A DNA stretch of 64,000 bases from Phenylobacterium sp. (GCA_017991675.1 JAGOQB010000008.1:36501-100500), one strand, 5' to 3'; shown: positions 26,313 through 35,612, counted from the first letter of the stretch. The notes: generated by a model not told the origin, from the sequence alone. A program made the numbers and translations.

Positions 26313-27241
26313 CGGGCGAGCAGGTCGTTCAGCAGGGCGAAGACGCCGTCGGCGTCCGCGTGGGTGGCCCACAGAATCCGCGCCGCGGCCGGATCGCGCA
26401 AGCGGAACTCGACCGCCGTGTGGCCGACGGTCAGGGCGGAAGCAGTCTCGACCCGCAGCTGGCAGGGCCGCAGGGTGAAGAGGTCGGGCGCCAGCAGGTA
26501 GGCGATCACGCAGGGGTCGTGGATCGGCGCCCCGCTCCCGCCGACGATGTCGCGCTCCAGGGCGTTGGAGAATTCCAGCAGGTTGTGGGTCGCGCGCGCG
26601 GCCGCGGTGTCGATGGCGGCGATCGCGGCGGTGCGGGCCGGGTCGGAGCGGACCTGGTGGGTGACGTCCAGGCCCATGACCACGCACCGGGCGCCGGAGG
26701 CGAACACGATGTCGGCGGCGTGCGGGTCGGCCCAGATGTTGTACTCGGCCGAGGCGGTGATGTTGCCGCCTTCGCGCCGGGCGCCGCCCATGACCACGAC
26801 AGGGCCAAGGCGCCCTACGATCGCCGGCTCCAGCCGCATGGCCAGCGCCAGGTTGGTGCACGGGCCGGTGACCGCCAGGGTGATCTCGCCGGGCGCGTGG
26901 GACATCACCAGATCGACGATGAGGTCGGCGGCGCGGCCTGTGGCCAGGCCCTTGTCCGGCTCAAGCAGAGGCAGGGTCCCCAGGCCGCTCTCGCCGTGGA
27001 AGGCGCCGGCGTCGAAGGGCGGCCGGTACAGCGGCGCGCTGGCCCCTGCATAGATCGGCACGTCCTCGCGCCCGGCGAGCTGGCGGATGATCGCGGCGTT
27101 GCGGGCGGTCAACTCGCCGCCGACATTGCCGGCGACGGTGGTGATGGCGAGTAGCTCCAGGTCCTGGCGCGCAGCGAAGGCCATGAAGAGGGCGACGGCG
27201 TCGTCAACGCCGGGGTCGCAGTCGAAAATCAGCTTGGTCAC
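26309..27241 (-). CDS. Nucleoside hydrolase (IunH family)
   Basis: A 310-aa enzyme that cleaves the N-glycosidic bond of ribonucleosides to base plus ribose. The calcium-binding signature FDCDPGVDDAVALFMAFAA (residues about 6-24) is intact. GNVGGELTARNA and LAVTGPCTNLALAM are conserved family blocks, and EYNIWADPHAAD is the active-site stretch. The purine or pyrimidine preference is not clear. It is the first gene of the minus-strand operon with ribokinase and the 2-OG oxygenase. A terminator separates it from the TonB-dependent receptor upstream. Confidence 0.93.
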   Translation of the reverse strand: MTKLIFDCDPGVDDAVALFMAFAARQDLELLAITTVAGNVGGELTARNAAIIRQLAGREDVPIYAGASAPLYRPPFDAGAFHGESGLGTLPLLEPDKGLATGRAADLIVDLVMSHAPGEITLAVTGPCTNLALAMRLEPAIVGRLGPVVVMGGARREGGNITASAEYNIWADPHAADIVFASGARCVVMGLDVTHQVRSDPARTAAIAAIDTAAARATHNLLEFSNALERDIVGGSGAPIHDPCVIAYLLAPDLFTLRPCQLRVETASALTVGHTAVEFRLRDPAAARILWATHADADGVFALLNDLLAR

Positions 27242-27285
27242 AGGCGCATTCTCCGGAGGAACGGCAAGCTCGGCAAGCGGGCATG

Positions 27286-27313
27286 AAAAAGCCCCGCCCG
27301 GGCGGGCGGGGCT
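27286..27313 (-). terminator. Terminator after the TonB-dependent receptor gene
   Basis: AGCCCCGCCC (27290-27299) pairs with GGGCGGGGCT (27304-27313) around a 4-base loop. On the minus strand the stem is followed by TTTTT (27286-27290). It lies just past the receptor stop codon, so the nucleoside operon needs its own promoter in the remaining 40 or so bases or depends on readthrough. Confidence 0.85.
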
Positions 27314-27331
27314 CTCGTCATGTCGCCAGGA

Positions 27332-30292
27332 CTAGAAGCGGGCGGTGACGCCCACGAAGAACCGGCGGCCCAGGACATCGTAGGTCGAAGGGTCGGTGTT
27401 GGAGTTGGAGTACGAGGTGTAGAACGGCGGATCCTTGTCGCCGATGTTGTTGACGCCGGCGCGCATGGTCACCCGCTCGTCGAACCGCCAGGTCCCGGTC
27501 AGGTCGAACAGGTCGTAGTCGGGCGTGTTGACCGCGGTCGGCGAGAACACCGGCACGTTGCGGAAGTCGGTCATGGCGTCGATGTGGCGCCAGCGCAGGG
27601 TGACCTTGGCCGGACCGACGGAGTAGGTCGCCGACATCGCCGACTTCCATTCCGGATAGGCCCCGCCGGAGAGGTCGCCGCCGATGGTGCCGCCGCTCTG
27701 CAGGAAGGGCGCGCCGGGCCGGGCCTGCTTTTCGAAGTTCTCCAGCTTGGAGACCACCAGGTTGAAGTCCAGCGCGCCGGCCCCGTCCGGCAGGCCGAGG
27801 TCGACCAGATCGAAGCCCCAGTCGATCTGGGCGTCGTAGCCCGAGGTCTTCCAGGCGGCGAGATTGACCTGGGTGGTCAGCACCCCGGTGATGGCGCCGC
27901 TGCCGATGCGGCTGAACTGCTGGCAGTAGAAGTTGGAGTTGTCGAAGGTCGGATTGGCGCCGCCGGTGTTGAAGCACTCGCCGACGATGGTCTGAACCGA
28001 CAGGTTGCCGATCACGTCCTCCAGCTCGATCTTGTAGTAGTCGAGGCTGACGCTGAGGCGGCGCAGCAGCGGGGCGTCGAACTTGGGCGTCCAGACCGCG
28101 CCGAGAGTGAAGCTGTCGGATTTCTCCTCCGAGAGGTCCGGATTGCCGCCGGCCAGGATCTCCACCTGGGTCGAGGGCTGCTGATAGCTGTCGACGATGC
28201 CGGCCGGCACGCCCTGGGCGACGCACAGCGCGCGGACCGCCGCGGCGCTGCCGCCGTTGCGGAACGACGAGCGCACGTCGCAGGGGTCGCCCGCGGTAGT
28301 GGCCAGGCCCGGCGTGCCGATGGCCGAGAAGCCGAGCGACTGCGGAGAGTAGAGCTCGGCGACGTTCGGGGCGCGGACCGCACGCTGATAGCCGCCGCGG
28401 ACCATCAGGCTCTCGACCGGACGCCAGGTGAAGTCGGCCTTGTAGGCGTTGATCGTGCCGGTGGTGTTGTAGTCGGCGATGCGGCCGCCCAGCGACAGGT
28501 CGAGGCTGTAGGCGAAGGGCGCCTGGGCGAGGATCGGGACCAGCAGTTCGGCGTAGGCCTCGGTCGAGGAGATGTCGCCATTGATCGGCACCGCTTGATT
28601 GAAGCCGACGATGTCGGGCCCCTGCAGCAGCAGGTCGGGCGCGTAGCCGACCTCGTCCTTGCGGTACTGGGCGCCGGCCGAGAACTTCACGGCCCCGGCG
28701 GGAAGCTCGAACACCGAACCGGTGACGAAGCCTTCGAGCACGGTTTGCTGGATCTTGGTCTCGTTGGTGACTTCGCGGGCGATGTAGGCCGCGCAGCCGG
28801 GGCTGACCTTGCCGGCCCCGAAGATGTTGAAGCCGCCGCAGATCGCCACGCCGCCGTCTGGGGCGAAGGTCAGTTCGCGCATGGCCGCGCGGCTGACGTT
28901 GCCGTGCTGGTTTTCGGTGTGGTTCATCTCGCCGTAGGCGGCGTAGACGTCCCACTTCCAGTCCTTGAAGCCGACGTCGCCGCGCAGGCCGGCGACGAGC
29001 TGGTAGGTCTCGTAGGTGTTGTTGGACAGGCGCCCGCCGACCTCGGTGAAGGCGCGGCGCGGATAGAAGGCGGCGGTCGGGTTGGCGCGCGAGTCCAGCA
29101 GCGCCTTGAGGTCGGCCGGGATGAACGGGTTGGTGGTCGGCACGACGATGTCGGGGCCGGGGAAGGCGCCGTCCGAGGCCGAGGCCGGGCCGAGCTGGCG
29201 CGAGACGTCGTAGGTCGTGTAGCTGACCGTGCCGTAGGCCTCGATGCTGTCGGTCAGGTCGTAGCGGCCCGCGGCGTAGAGCGACCAGCGGTCCAGCGGC
29301 AGATTGAGGTAGCGGTAGTCGGCGCTGTTGAAGGTGTAGCTGCTGGCCGAGAAGCCGGGCATCTGCTCGCCGCGATAGTTGCGGACCGGAGAGGTCGAGA
29401 ACAGCGTGCCGTCGGCGTTGAACGACAGGTTGGCGCCGCGGGCGACGCTGCCCGGGGCCAGGCCGTACTTGGCGAAGACCGCGTCCATCGCCGCCTGGGT
29501 CGGCAGGTTGGCGGCGCCGCCGGCGTTGGACGACGGATCGAAGCGGCCGTCGGGAATGGTCGCCGCGCCGGACGGCGTCAGACCGGTGGTCAGCACCGAA
29601 TAGCCGATCGCCGCCCAATCGCGGTCGGAGGCCACCAGGCCCTCGCGGCGGTCATAGCTGACGCCGGCGGAGATGTTGCCGCGGCCGTCGGCGAAGTTGT
29701 GGCCGTAGCCGATCGAGAAGCTCTGCTGGCCGGCGTCGTTCTCGTCGGCAGCGCCCAGCTGGGCGTCGATGACCAGGCCTTCGAAGTCCTTCTTGAGCTT
29801 GAAGTTCACGACCCCGGCGATGGCGTCCGAACCGTAGACCGCCGAGGCGCCGCCGGTGATGGTTTCGACGCTGTCGACCAGGAAGGTCGGAATGGTGTTC
29901 AGGTCGACCACGGCGTTGGGGTTGCCGGCGACCATCCGGCGGCCGTCGACCAGCACCAGGGTGCGCGTCGGTCCGAGGCCGCGGAGGTTGGCGTAGGCCT
30001 GGCCCGGGGTGGAGACGAAGTTGGTGGTGTTGGTGCCCGCACCGTTCGACGGCACGAACTGCGGCAGCTGGTTCAGGGTGTTTTCGACCGTGACCATGCC
30101 GGCCTGGGTGATGCGTTCCTGGCCCAGGGTGACGATCGGGCTTTCGGACACGTAGTCCTGGCGCGCGATGCGCGAGCCGGTGATGACGACTTCGGAGACT
30201 TCGGTGTCCTGGGCGGCGGCGGGCGCAGCGTAGATGGCCATGACGCTGGCCAGGGCGCTTGCACAGAGCAAGCCGGAACGCTTGGAGATCAT
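27332..30292 (-). CDS. TonB-dependent outer-membrane receptor
   Basis: A 986-aa receptor. A signal peptide (MISKRSGLLCASALASVMAI, cleavage near AAA-QD) is followed by a TonB-box-like VSEVVITGSRIARQDY. The plug domain has LGPTRTLVLVDGRRMVAGNP and SVETITGGASAVYGSDAIAG. A long beta-barrel ends in ...GVTARF with the terminal Phe needed for BAM insertion. This subclass takes up sugars, nucleosides or other organics rather than siderophores, but substrate cannot be read from sequence. The start at 30292 is preferred (GAGGGGGG upstream) over a longer frame at 30322. Its position beside the nucleoside-salvage operon suggests nucleoside or nucleotide uptake. Confidence 0.93.
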   Translation of the reverse strand: MISKRSGLLCASALASVMAIYAAPAAAQDTEVSEVVITGSRIARQDYVSESPIVTLGQERITQAGMVTVENTLNQLPQFVPSNGAGTNTTNFVSTPGQAYANLRGLGPTRTLVLVDGRRMVAGNPNAVVDLNTIPTFLVDSVETITGGASAVYGSDAIAGVVNFKLKKDFEGLVIDAQLGAADENDAGQQSFSIGYGHNFADGRGNISAGVSYDRREGLVASDRDWAAIGYSVLTTGLTPSGAATIPDGRFDPSSNAGGAANLPTQAAMDAVFAKYGLAPGSVARGANLSFNADGTLFSTSPVRNYRGEQMPGFSASSYTFNSADYRYLNLPLDRWSLYAAGRYDLTDSIEAYGTVSYTTYDVSRQLGPASASDGAFPGPDIVVPTTNPFIPADLKALLDSRANPTAAFYPRRAFTEVGGRLSNNTYETYQLVAGLRGDVGFKDWKWDVYAAYGEMNHTENQHGNVSRAAMRELTFAPDGGVAICGGFNIFGAGKVSPGCAAYIAREVTNETKIQQTVLEGFVTGSVFELPAGAVKFSAGAQYRKDEVGYAPDLLLQGPDIVGFNQAVPINGDISSTEAYAELLVPILAQAPFAYSLDLSLGGRIADYNTTGTINAYKADFTWRPVESLMVRGGYQRAVRAPNVAELYSPQSLGFSAIGTPGLATTAGDPCDVRSSFRNGGSAAAVRALCVAQGVPAGIVDSYQQPSTQVEILAGGNPDLSEEKSDSFTLGAVWTPKFDAPLLRRLSVSLDYYKIELEDVIGNLSVQTIVGECFNTGGANPTFDNSNFYCQQFSRIGSGAITGVLTTQVNLAAWKTSGYDAQIDWGFDLVDLGLPDGAGALDFNLVVSKLENFEKQARPGAPFLQSGGTIGGDLSGGAYPEWKSAMSATYSVGPAKVTLRWRHIDAMTDFRNVPVFSPTAVNTPDYDLFDLTGTWRFDERVTMRAGVNNIGDKDPPFYTSYSNSNTDPSTYDVLGRRFFVGVTARF

Positions 30293-30501
30293 TTCCCCCC
30301 TCGGGATTTGGCGCGATTCCACCCTCGCGGGTGTTCGGTCAGGATTCTATGAGATCGCCCCCGGCGACGCCATGGCGCCGAAGCCACAGATGACGTTTCG
30401 GTGAAGGCTTCCGGATGGGAAGGTTTCCGAGCCGGGCTTGCACTTTCCGGCCGACGGCGCGCGTGGCACACCGGCGGCGTAGATTGCGAGTGAGGACGGC
30501 G

Positions 30502-30768
30502 ATGGCGGCGGACGGCGGCGGGAACGGCAGGCGACTGGCGCCTGAACTGATCGGGCGGACCGTGGCGCTGGCGATGGTGGCGGGAGCGATCTTCGTCGCG
30601 CCGCCGGCCAAGTTCTGGCTGGCCGGGGCCGGGTGCGCGCTCGCCGCGGCGGTGTTCCTGATCCAGGCGGTGACCGGGCGGCCGGTGCGGCGGGCGCGAT
30701 GGCTGAACCTGGTGTTTGGCCTGATCTTCGCGGCGACCGCGATCTGGCTGGTGTTTCTGCAGCCCTGA
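30502..30768 (+). CDS. Small two-helix membrane protein
   Basis: An 88-aa protein starting MAADGGGNGRRLAPELIG, with hydrophobic segments around ALAMVAGAIFVA, FWLAGAGCALAAAVFLIQAV and LNLVFGLIFAATAIWLVFLQ. The ATG at 30502 has GTGAGGA upstream; a longer frame from 30415 has unlikely Arg-rich composition. No family is recognised. It is divergent from the TonB-dependent receptor gene, with a 209-base gap (30293-30501) in which I see no other gene. Confidence 0.6.
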   Translation: MAADGGGNGRRLAPELIGRTVALAMVAGAIFVAPPAKFWLAGAGCALAAAVFLIQAVTGRPVRRARWLNLVFGLIFAATAIWLVFLQP

Positions 30769-30798
30769 GGCGGCGACGCTCCACCAGAGGAGCGAGGT

Positions 30799-30824
30799 CG
30801 CGGGGACGCCGAAGCGCCCCCGCG
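30799..30824. terminator. Weak hairpin between convergent genes
   Basis: CGCGGGG (30799-30805) pairs with CCCCGCG (30818-30824) around a 12-base loop, between the small membrane protein and the convergent MFS gene. There is no T-run, so a terminator role is tentative. Confidence 0.3.
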
Positions 30825-30831
30825 CCGGGTC

Positions 30832-32199
30832 TTAGCTGACCAGTTCTTCGCGGATGGTCTTGCGAGCGGCCCAGAACAGGCCGAACGCGACGAAGCCGAA
30901 GCAGGTCGACAGCATCAGCGCCCAACGCACGCCCTGGGCCGAACCCAGGCCGACGCCGTTGCTCATGATGTCGGACAGGATGCCGACCGCCAGCGGGCCG
31001 AGGCCCAGGCCGATCAGGTTGATCGTGAACAGCAGGATGGCCGAGGTGGTGGCGCGCATGTGCGGCGGCACAATCGACTGGCCGATGGCGTAGACCGGGC
31101 CGTACCAGAGCGAGCCGAGCAGGCCGTTGATCACCAGGATCCACAGAGCGACCGAGGCGGACGGAACGCTGACGGCGACGATGTAGATCGGCACGGCCAG
31201 CAGCGAGGCGATGGCCGGGACCGACACGTAGCCGCGCAGGTCCTTCTTGGCGTAGCGATCGGCGATCTGGCCTCCGAGATAGGCCGAGATGGCGCCGGCG
31301 GTGCCGCCCATGAGGCCGAGCGCGAGGCCCAGGAAGCCGATGGACTGGAGGTTGAACATCGACGCCAGGCCCGAGACTTCCTCGCCGTGCACGCGCAGGA
31401 AGAACGAGGCGGTGAACGGGGCGTGGCCGTAGCCGATGAAGGCCTTGATGGCGGCGCCGAGGGCGATGAGCCAGAAGGTCTTCTTGGTGCCGAGGTACTT
31501 CAGGGTCTCGCCGAAGGTGGCCTGGGTCGCCTGGATAGCGGCCGAGTGCTGGGCGATCTGCTTGCGCGGCTCCTTCAGGGTGAACCAGCAGAGCAGGGCG
31601 AAGAGGATGCCCGGCGCGCCCGCGACGAAGAAGGCCACCCGCCAGCCGTAGGCGTCGGCGATCAGGCCGCCCATCACCAGGCCGAGCAGACCGCCGAGCG
31701 GCGTGCCCATCGAATAGAAGGCCAGGGCCGAGGCGCGCTTTTCCTTCGGCACGTAGTCGGCGATCAGCGAGTGGGCCGGCGGGGTGCAGCCGGCCTCGCC
31801 GACGCCGACGCCGATCCGGAACAGAACCAGTTGTGCGAAGTTCTGAGCCAAGCCGGACAGGGCGGTGAAGCCGGACCAGACGGCGACGGCGGTGCCGATG
31901 ATGATCGGGCGGTTCTTGCGCTCGGCCATGCGGGCGATCGGAATGCCCAGGACGGTGTAGAAGATGGCGAAGGCCAGGCCGCTCATCAGGCCGAGCTGCC
32001 AGTCGTGGAGGCCCAGGTCGTTCTTGATCGGCTCGGCCAGGATGTTGACGACGGCGCGATCCAGGAAGTTGACGATGTAGATCCCCAGAAGGAGGAACAT
32101 CGCATACCGGGTATAAGAGGCCGAGTATGGCTGAGCGCTGGCCGCGGGCGCGGCCGGCGGAGCGGTCGAGTCAACCGACGGCGCGACGGTCTCGGTCAT
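30832..32199 (-). CDS. MFS transporter, spinster-like (second copy)
   Basis: A 455-aa transporter with 12 membrane segments. It has YIVNFLDRAVVNILAEPIKN in segment 1 and FRIGVGVGEAGCTPPAHSLI, the group hallmark. The cytoplasmic central loop is short compared with the paralogue at 9398-10885. ATG 32199 has AGGAAA ten bases upstream; an in-frame TTG at 32217 is less likely. These proteins are proton-driven carriers of organic or amphipathic compounds; the substrate is unknown. It is single, with no coupled gene. Confidence 0.88.
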   Translation of the reverse strand: MTETVAPSVDSTAPPAAPAASAQPYSASYTRYAMFLLLGIYIVNFLDRAVVNILAEPIKNDLGLHDWQLGLMSGLAFAIFYTVLGIPIARMAERKNRPIIIGTAVAVWSGFTALSGLAQNFAQLVLFRIGVGVGEAGCTPPAHSLIADYVPKEKRASALAFYSMGTPLGGLLGLVMGGLIADAYGWRVAFFVAGAPGILFALLCWFTLKEPRKQIAQHSAAIQATQATFGETLKYLGTKKTFWLIALGAAIKAFIGYGHAPFTASFFLRVHGEEVSGLASMFNLQSIGFLGLALGLMGGTAGAISAYLGGQIADRYAKKDLRGYVSVPAIASLLAVPIYIVAVSVPSASVALWILVINGLLGSLWYGPVYAIGQSIVPPHMRATTSAILLFTINLIGLGLGPLAVGILSDIMSNGVGLGSAQGVRWALMLSTCFGFVAFGLFWAARKTIREELVS

Positions 32200-32310
32200 G
32201 AAAGGCGTTTCCTGCAAAAAATTGGGAACTGAAATCTTATTGTTGGGGCCACTCTAGACGAGGAGCCCGGGGCTTGGGCAATAGGCTGACGTAACGAAAT
32301 GGAGCGGCCT

Positions 32311-32946
32311 ATGGAACTGGTTGTCGGAACAAAACGCTGGTCGACGTGGTCGCTGCGGCCCTGGCTGGCCCTCAAGCACACCGGCGCGACCTTTACCGAG
32401 ACGCTGGTCGGCCTGCGCCAGGACGAAGGACGGACCGAGGCGGCGATCCTGCCCCACTCGCCGTCGGGCCTGGTGCCGGCGTTGAAGGACGGGGGCCTTA
32501 CGGTCTGGGATTCCCTGGCGATCTGCGAATACCTGGCCGAAAAATTTCCGGCGGCGAAGCTGTGGCCGGACGACCCGGCGATGCGCGCCATGGCCCGCGC
32601 GGCGGCGGCGGAAATGCACTCCGGCTTCCAGTCGCTGCGTGGCGAATGCCCGATGGCGCTGGAGGCCGAACCGAAGGTGACGAGCCTGTCGGAGGCCACC
32701 CAGAAGAACGTGCGCCGTATCGTCGCGCTGTGGTCGGACCTGCTGGGCCGTTCGGGCGGACCGTTCCTGGCCGGCGAGTGGTCGATCGCCGATGCGTTCT
32801 ACACCCCGGTAGCGACGCGGTTCCGGACCTATGGCGTGCACCTGTCGGACTATGGCGACGACGGGAGCTGCGGGGCCTATGCGACGCGGCTGCTGGCGAC
32901 GCCCGAGTTCCGCGAATGGGAAGCGGCGGCGCGGGCGGAGACGTGA
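32311..32946 (+). CDS. Glutathione S-transferase family protein
   Basis: A 211-aa protein. The thioredoxin-like N-domain starts MELVVGTKRWSTWSLRPWLA, with a Ser/Trp-rich catalytic region as in the zeta-like bacterial GSTs. SGLVPALKDGGLTVWDSLAI contains the cis-Pro/glutathione site, and the helical C-domain has GGPFLAGEWSIADAFYTPVA. ATG 32311 is preceded by GGAG; ATG 32299 is an alternative adding four residues. It overlaps the following M48 gene by 4 bases (GTGA), so the two are co-translated. The substrate is unknown. Confidence 0.88.
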   Translation: MELVVGTKRWSTWSLRPWLALKHTGATFTETLVGLRQDEGRTEAAILPHSPSGLVPALKDGGLTVWDSLAICEYLAEKFPAAKLWPDDPAMRAMARAAAAEMHSGFQSLRGECPMALEAEPKVTSLSEATQKNVRRIVALWSDLLGRSGGPFLAGEWSIADAFYTPVATRFRTYGVHLSDYGDDGSCGAYATRLLATPEFREWEAAARAET

Positions 32947-33722
32947 GGGTGACCGGCGGCCGGGCGCGCAACCTGCTGGCGCTGTTGGCGGCGGCGCTGC
33001 TGCTGGCGAGCTGTTCGCAGAACACGCAGACCGGGCGCAGCCAGTTCGCCGTCGTGCCGGACGAGGCGCTGACCCAGATGGCCGACCAGGCGTGGGGCGA
33101 CCTGCGGGCACAGACCCCGGTCGCCGCCGACCCGGCCGCGCAGGCGCGGCTGGAGAAGATCGGTTGGAAGATCGTCGAGGCCAGCGGCCGCACGGACCTG
33201 GCCTGGGAGTTCGTGGTCTTCGACCGGCCCGAGATCAACGCCTTCGTCCTGCCCAACGGCAAGGTGGGAGCGTTCAAGGGGCTGCTGGACTTCGTGCAGG
33301 ACGACGACGAGCTGGCCGGGGTGCTGGGGCACGAGGTCGGCCATGTGCTGGCGCGCCATCCGTCCGAGCGGGTCAGCCAGCAGATGGCGGTCGAGGTGGG
33401 CGTCAACGTGCTGCAGGCGATCCTGGCCAATGGCGAGTACGCCGAACACGCCGGGGAGGTCGCGGGCGCCTTGGGCATGGGGGCGATGTACGGGGTGATC
33501 CTGCCGTATTCGCGCAATCACGAGCTGGAGGCCGACCGCGTCGGGGTCGAGCTGGCGCAGCGGGCCGGCATGGATCCGGCCGGAGCGGTGCGTTTCTTCG
33601 AGCGGATGGCGGCCGAGAGCGGGAAGCGGCCGCAGCCGCCGGAGGTGCTGTCGACCCACCCGGCCGACGGGCCGCGGCTGGCGGCGCTGCGCGAGGCGGT
33701 GGCCGCCCTGCCGGAGGGGTAG
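32943..33722 (+). CDS. M48 family metalloprotease, lipoprotein
   Basis: A 259-aa zinc peptidase. The signal peptide ends in a lipobox, LLASC with Cys24, so it is a membrane-anchored lipoprotein facing the periplasm. The catalytic motif H-E-X-X-H is HEVGH at residues 130-134, and the third ligand lies in the NHELEADRVG helix. Relatives (LoiP/YcaL group) degrade misfolded outer-membrane proteins. It starts with GTG overlapping the GST stop; GTG 32949 is an alternative. The C-terminal STHPADGPRLAAL block is standard. Confidence 0.9.
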   Translation: MRVTGGRARNLLALLAAALLLASCSQNTQTGRSQFAVVPDEALTQMADQAWGDLRAQTPVAADPAAQARLEKIGWKIVEASGRTDLAWEFVVFDRPEINAFVLPNGKVGAFKGLLDFVQDDDELAGVLGHEVGHVLARHPSERVSQQMAVEVGVNVLQAILANGEYAEHAGEVAGALGMGAMYGVILPYSRNHELEADRVGVELAQRAGMDPAGAVRFFERMAAESGKRPQPPEVLSTHPADGPRLAALREAVAALPEG

Positions 33723-33728
33723 CGAAGG

Positions 33729-33899
33729 CTAGATGGCGGAGGCGGCGCTGACGCCGTCGTGGAACAGGGCGACGGCGGCGAACTCCGCCGCGGCCTGGCT
33801 GGGCTCCACGCCGCCGGCGACCAGTTCGCCCTCGACGTCGAACACCCGCCAGCGCCAGCCGTCGTCGGCCGGATCGATCGCGTAAGCCAGATCGCCCAT
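33729..33899 (-). CDS. Small hypothetical protein, 56 aa
   Basis: MGDLAYAIDPADDGWRWRVF opens a 56-residue soluble protein with a clear AGGAGGG ribosome site. The composition (acidic, with a WRWRVFD strand) looks like a genuine small conserved alphaproteobacterial protein, but I cannot name its family. It converges with the M48 gene, seven bases apart. Confidence 0.7.
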   Translation of the reverse strand: MGDLAYAIDPADDGWRWRVFDVEGELVAGGVEPSQAAAEFAAVALFHDGVSAASAI

Positions 33900-34024
33900 G
33901 CGTCCCTCCTGGCGTCCCGGATCGGGACCACGGGAGGGAGTTAAGCAAGTCGGACGCCAAAGGTTCCGCGGGCTGAGCGGCGCGCTTGCGGACGGCGCGC
34001 GATCACGTGTACCGAGCGATCGGC

Positions 34025-34108
34025 GCCCCCTTGGCGGAATGGTAGACGCAGAGGACTTAAAATCCTTTGCCGTAAGGCGTCCCGGTTCGAGTCCGGGAGG
34101 GGGCACCA
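34025..34108 (+). tRNA. tRNA-Leu (anticodon UAA)
   Basis: The acceptor stem GCCCCCT (34025-34031) pairs with AGGGGGC (34098-34104), followed by A-CCA encoded to 34108. The anticodon loop is CTTAAAA (34056-34062) with anticodon TAA at 34058-34060. A long variable arm (GCCGTAAGGCG-like) marks a class II tRNA, and the T-arm has GGTTCGAGTCC. Length is 84 bases including CCA. It ends two bases before the stop codon of the minus-strand TPR gene. Confidence 0.96.
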
Positions 34109-34109
34109 A

Positions 34110-35561
34110 CTAGAGCAGCAGGCCGTAGCTGGCGTACTCGGCTTCGATCTTGGGGCGCAGTTTTCGGGCGGCGGCGATATCGGCGTCGCCTTCGGCTTTC
34201 TGGCCCAGGCGCAGTTTGATCACGCCGCGCAGGTAGAGCGTTTCCGCCGAGGCTGGGAACAGCGCCAGAGCGGCGTCAGCGTCAGCGAGCGCCTTTGCGA
34301 GATCGCCGCGCCGAAGGTGCGCGAAGGCGCGGCTGTCGAGGGGCATGAAGTTGTCGGGCTCGGCGCTGATCGCCTTGGTGCAGAGATTGACGGCGCGCTC
34401 CAGATCACGGTTCGCCTCCCCGCGAATCCAGCAGGCCGAGTTGAGCGCATAGACGTCGTCGGGCGCGAGTTTCACCGCCCGGTCGGCCTCGGCGAGCGCT
34501 TTGGCCCAGTCCTGCTGAACAGCGTAGACCTTGGCTCGCGCCATCGGAATCGACGCCGACTTCGGAAGCGCCTTTTCGGCCTCGGCGATGTCTGCGAACG
34601 CCAGATCGTACTGCTTCTGTCCTCCGAAGAAGGAGGCGCGATCCAACAACAACTCCGCATCGCCCTGTAGTTCCACCGCGCGATCAAGGTCGGCGCGCGC
34701 TCCGACCACGTCGTCGGACTGGTAGCGCAGCCAGCCGCGCGAGCGATAGGTGTAGGGATCTGTCGCATCGAGGGCGATGGCGCGGTCGAGATCGGCTCTG
34801 GACGCCGCCAGATCGCCGCGATCCTGAGCCAGGCGTGCGCGCCCGATCAGCGCCGGCACAAAGTCGGCCTGCTTGGCCAGGGCGCGGTCGTAGCTGGCTT
34901 GAGCGTCGTCCAGGCGGTTTGCGTCGAGCAGGAAGTCACCCCGCATCACCAGCGCCTTGGGCGCTCCGTCCGATCGCCTCACCGCCTCGTCGAGATCGGC
35001 CAGGGCGCCGGTGTCGTCGTCCATCATCTGGCGAACGGCGGCCCGATCGAGCCGGTGATCGAGGTCGTCGGGTTCCAGTTCGATGGCGCGCGAGTAGTCG
35101 GCCAGTGAGCCGGCCATGTCGCCCGTCGCGGCGCGCAATTGGCCGCGCATCGACAGATAATGGCCGCTGTTCGGTTCAATCTTGATCGCGCGGCCAATGT
35201 CGGCGAGGGCCAACTTGTGGTCATCCATGGCGTTCAGGACGATGGCGCGAATGTAGTAGGAGCCGGCGTAGTTGGGGCTCAGGCGAGCGGCGGTGCTGGC
35301 GTCGGCGAGGGCCCGGTCGTTCAGACCCATCTCGACAAAGAGTATCGCTCGCAGGTTGAGCGCGGCCGCGCGGAATTCGTCATCGAGGTTGTCGGCGAGG
35401 AGCTCGTTGCAGGCGTTCAGGCGCGCTTCGACCGCCTCTCCGCCCTTGCCCATGCAGGCCTGAACGACCGGGTCGGGCTTTTCCTCCTCAGTCTGCGCCG
35501 CGGCTGCGCCCGTCAGGGCCAAGGCCATGACGCCGGCGAGGAGAAGAGACTTACGGATCAT
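34110..35561 (-). CDS. Secreted TPR-repeat protein
   Basis: A 483-aa protein. A signal peptide (MIRKSLLLAGVMALALTGAA, cleavage near AAA-QT) is followed by about 11 consecutive tetratricopeptide repeats covering nearly the whole chain. Examples are ALADIGRAIKIEPNSGHYLS, LADYSRAIELEPDDLDHRLD and ALADADAALALFPASAETLY. It has one pair of Cys in the N-terminal 60 residues. It is probably a periplasmic scaffold and no enzyme domain is present. Partners are unknown; the radC and map genes downstream on the chromosome face the same way but look unrelated. Confidence 0.87.
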   Translation of the reverse strand: MIRKSLLLAGVMALALTGAAAAQTEEEKPDPVVQACMGKGGEAVEARLNACNELLADNLDDEFRAAALNLRAILFVEMGLNDRALADASTAARLSPNYAGSYYIRAIVLNAMDDHKLALADIGRAIKIEPNSGHYLSMRGQLRAATGDMAGSLADYSRAIELEPDDLDHRLDRAAVRQMMDDDTGALADLDEAVRRSDGAPKALVMRGDFLLDANRLDDAQASYDRALAKQADFVPALIGRARLAQDRGDLAASRADLDRAIALDATDPYTYRSRGWLRYQSDDVVGARADLDRAVELQGDAELLLDRASFFGGQKQYDLAFADIAEAEKALPKSASIPMARAKVYAVQQDWAKALAEADRAVKLAPDDVYALNSACWIRGEANRDLERAVNLCTKAISAEPDNFMPLDSRAFAHLRRGDLAKALADADAALALFPASAETLYLRGVIKLRLGQKAEGDADIAAARKLRPKIEAEYASYGLLL

Positions 35562-35612
35562 GGCGGGCGCCCCCCAAGGCGGTGTTCGTTGAAGCGTAGC
35601 TGTAGCGGATTT

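Noticed and set aside
27320-30352. 1010-codon open frame on the plus strand opposite the TonB-dependent receptor
   Set aside because: Its residues are a mirror of GC-rich codon bias (runs of Gly, Arg, Ala, Val, Asp) with no domain. The minus-strand receptor has a signal peptide, plug motifs and the terminal Phe.
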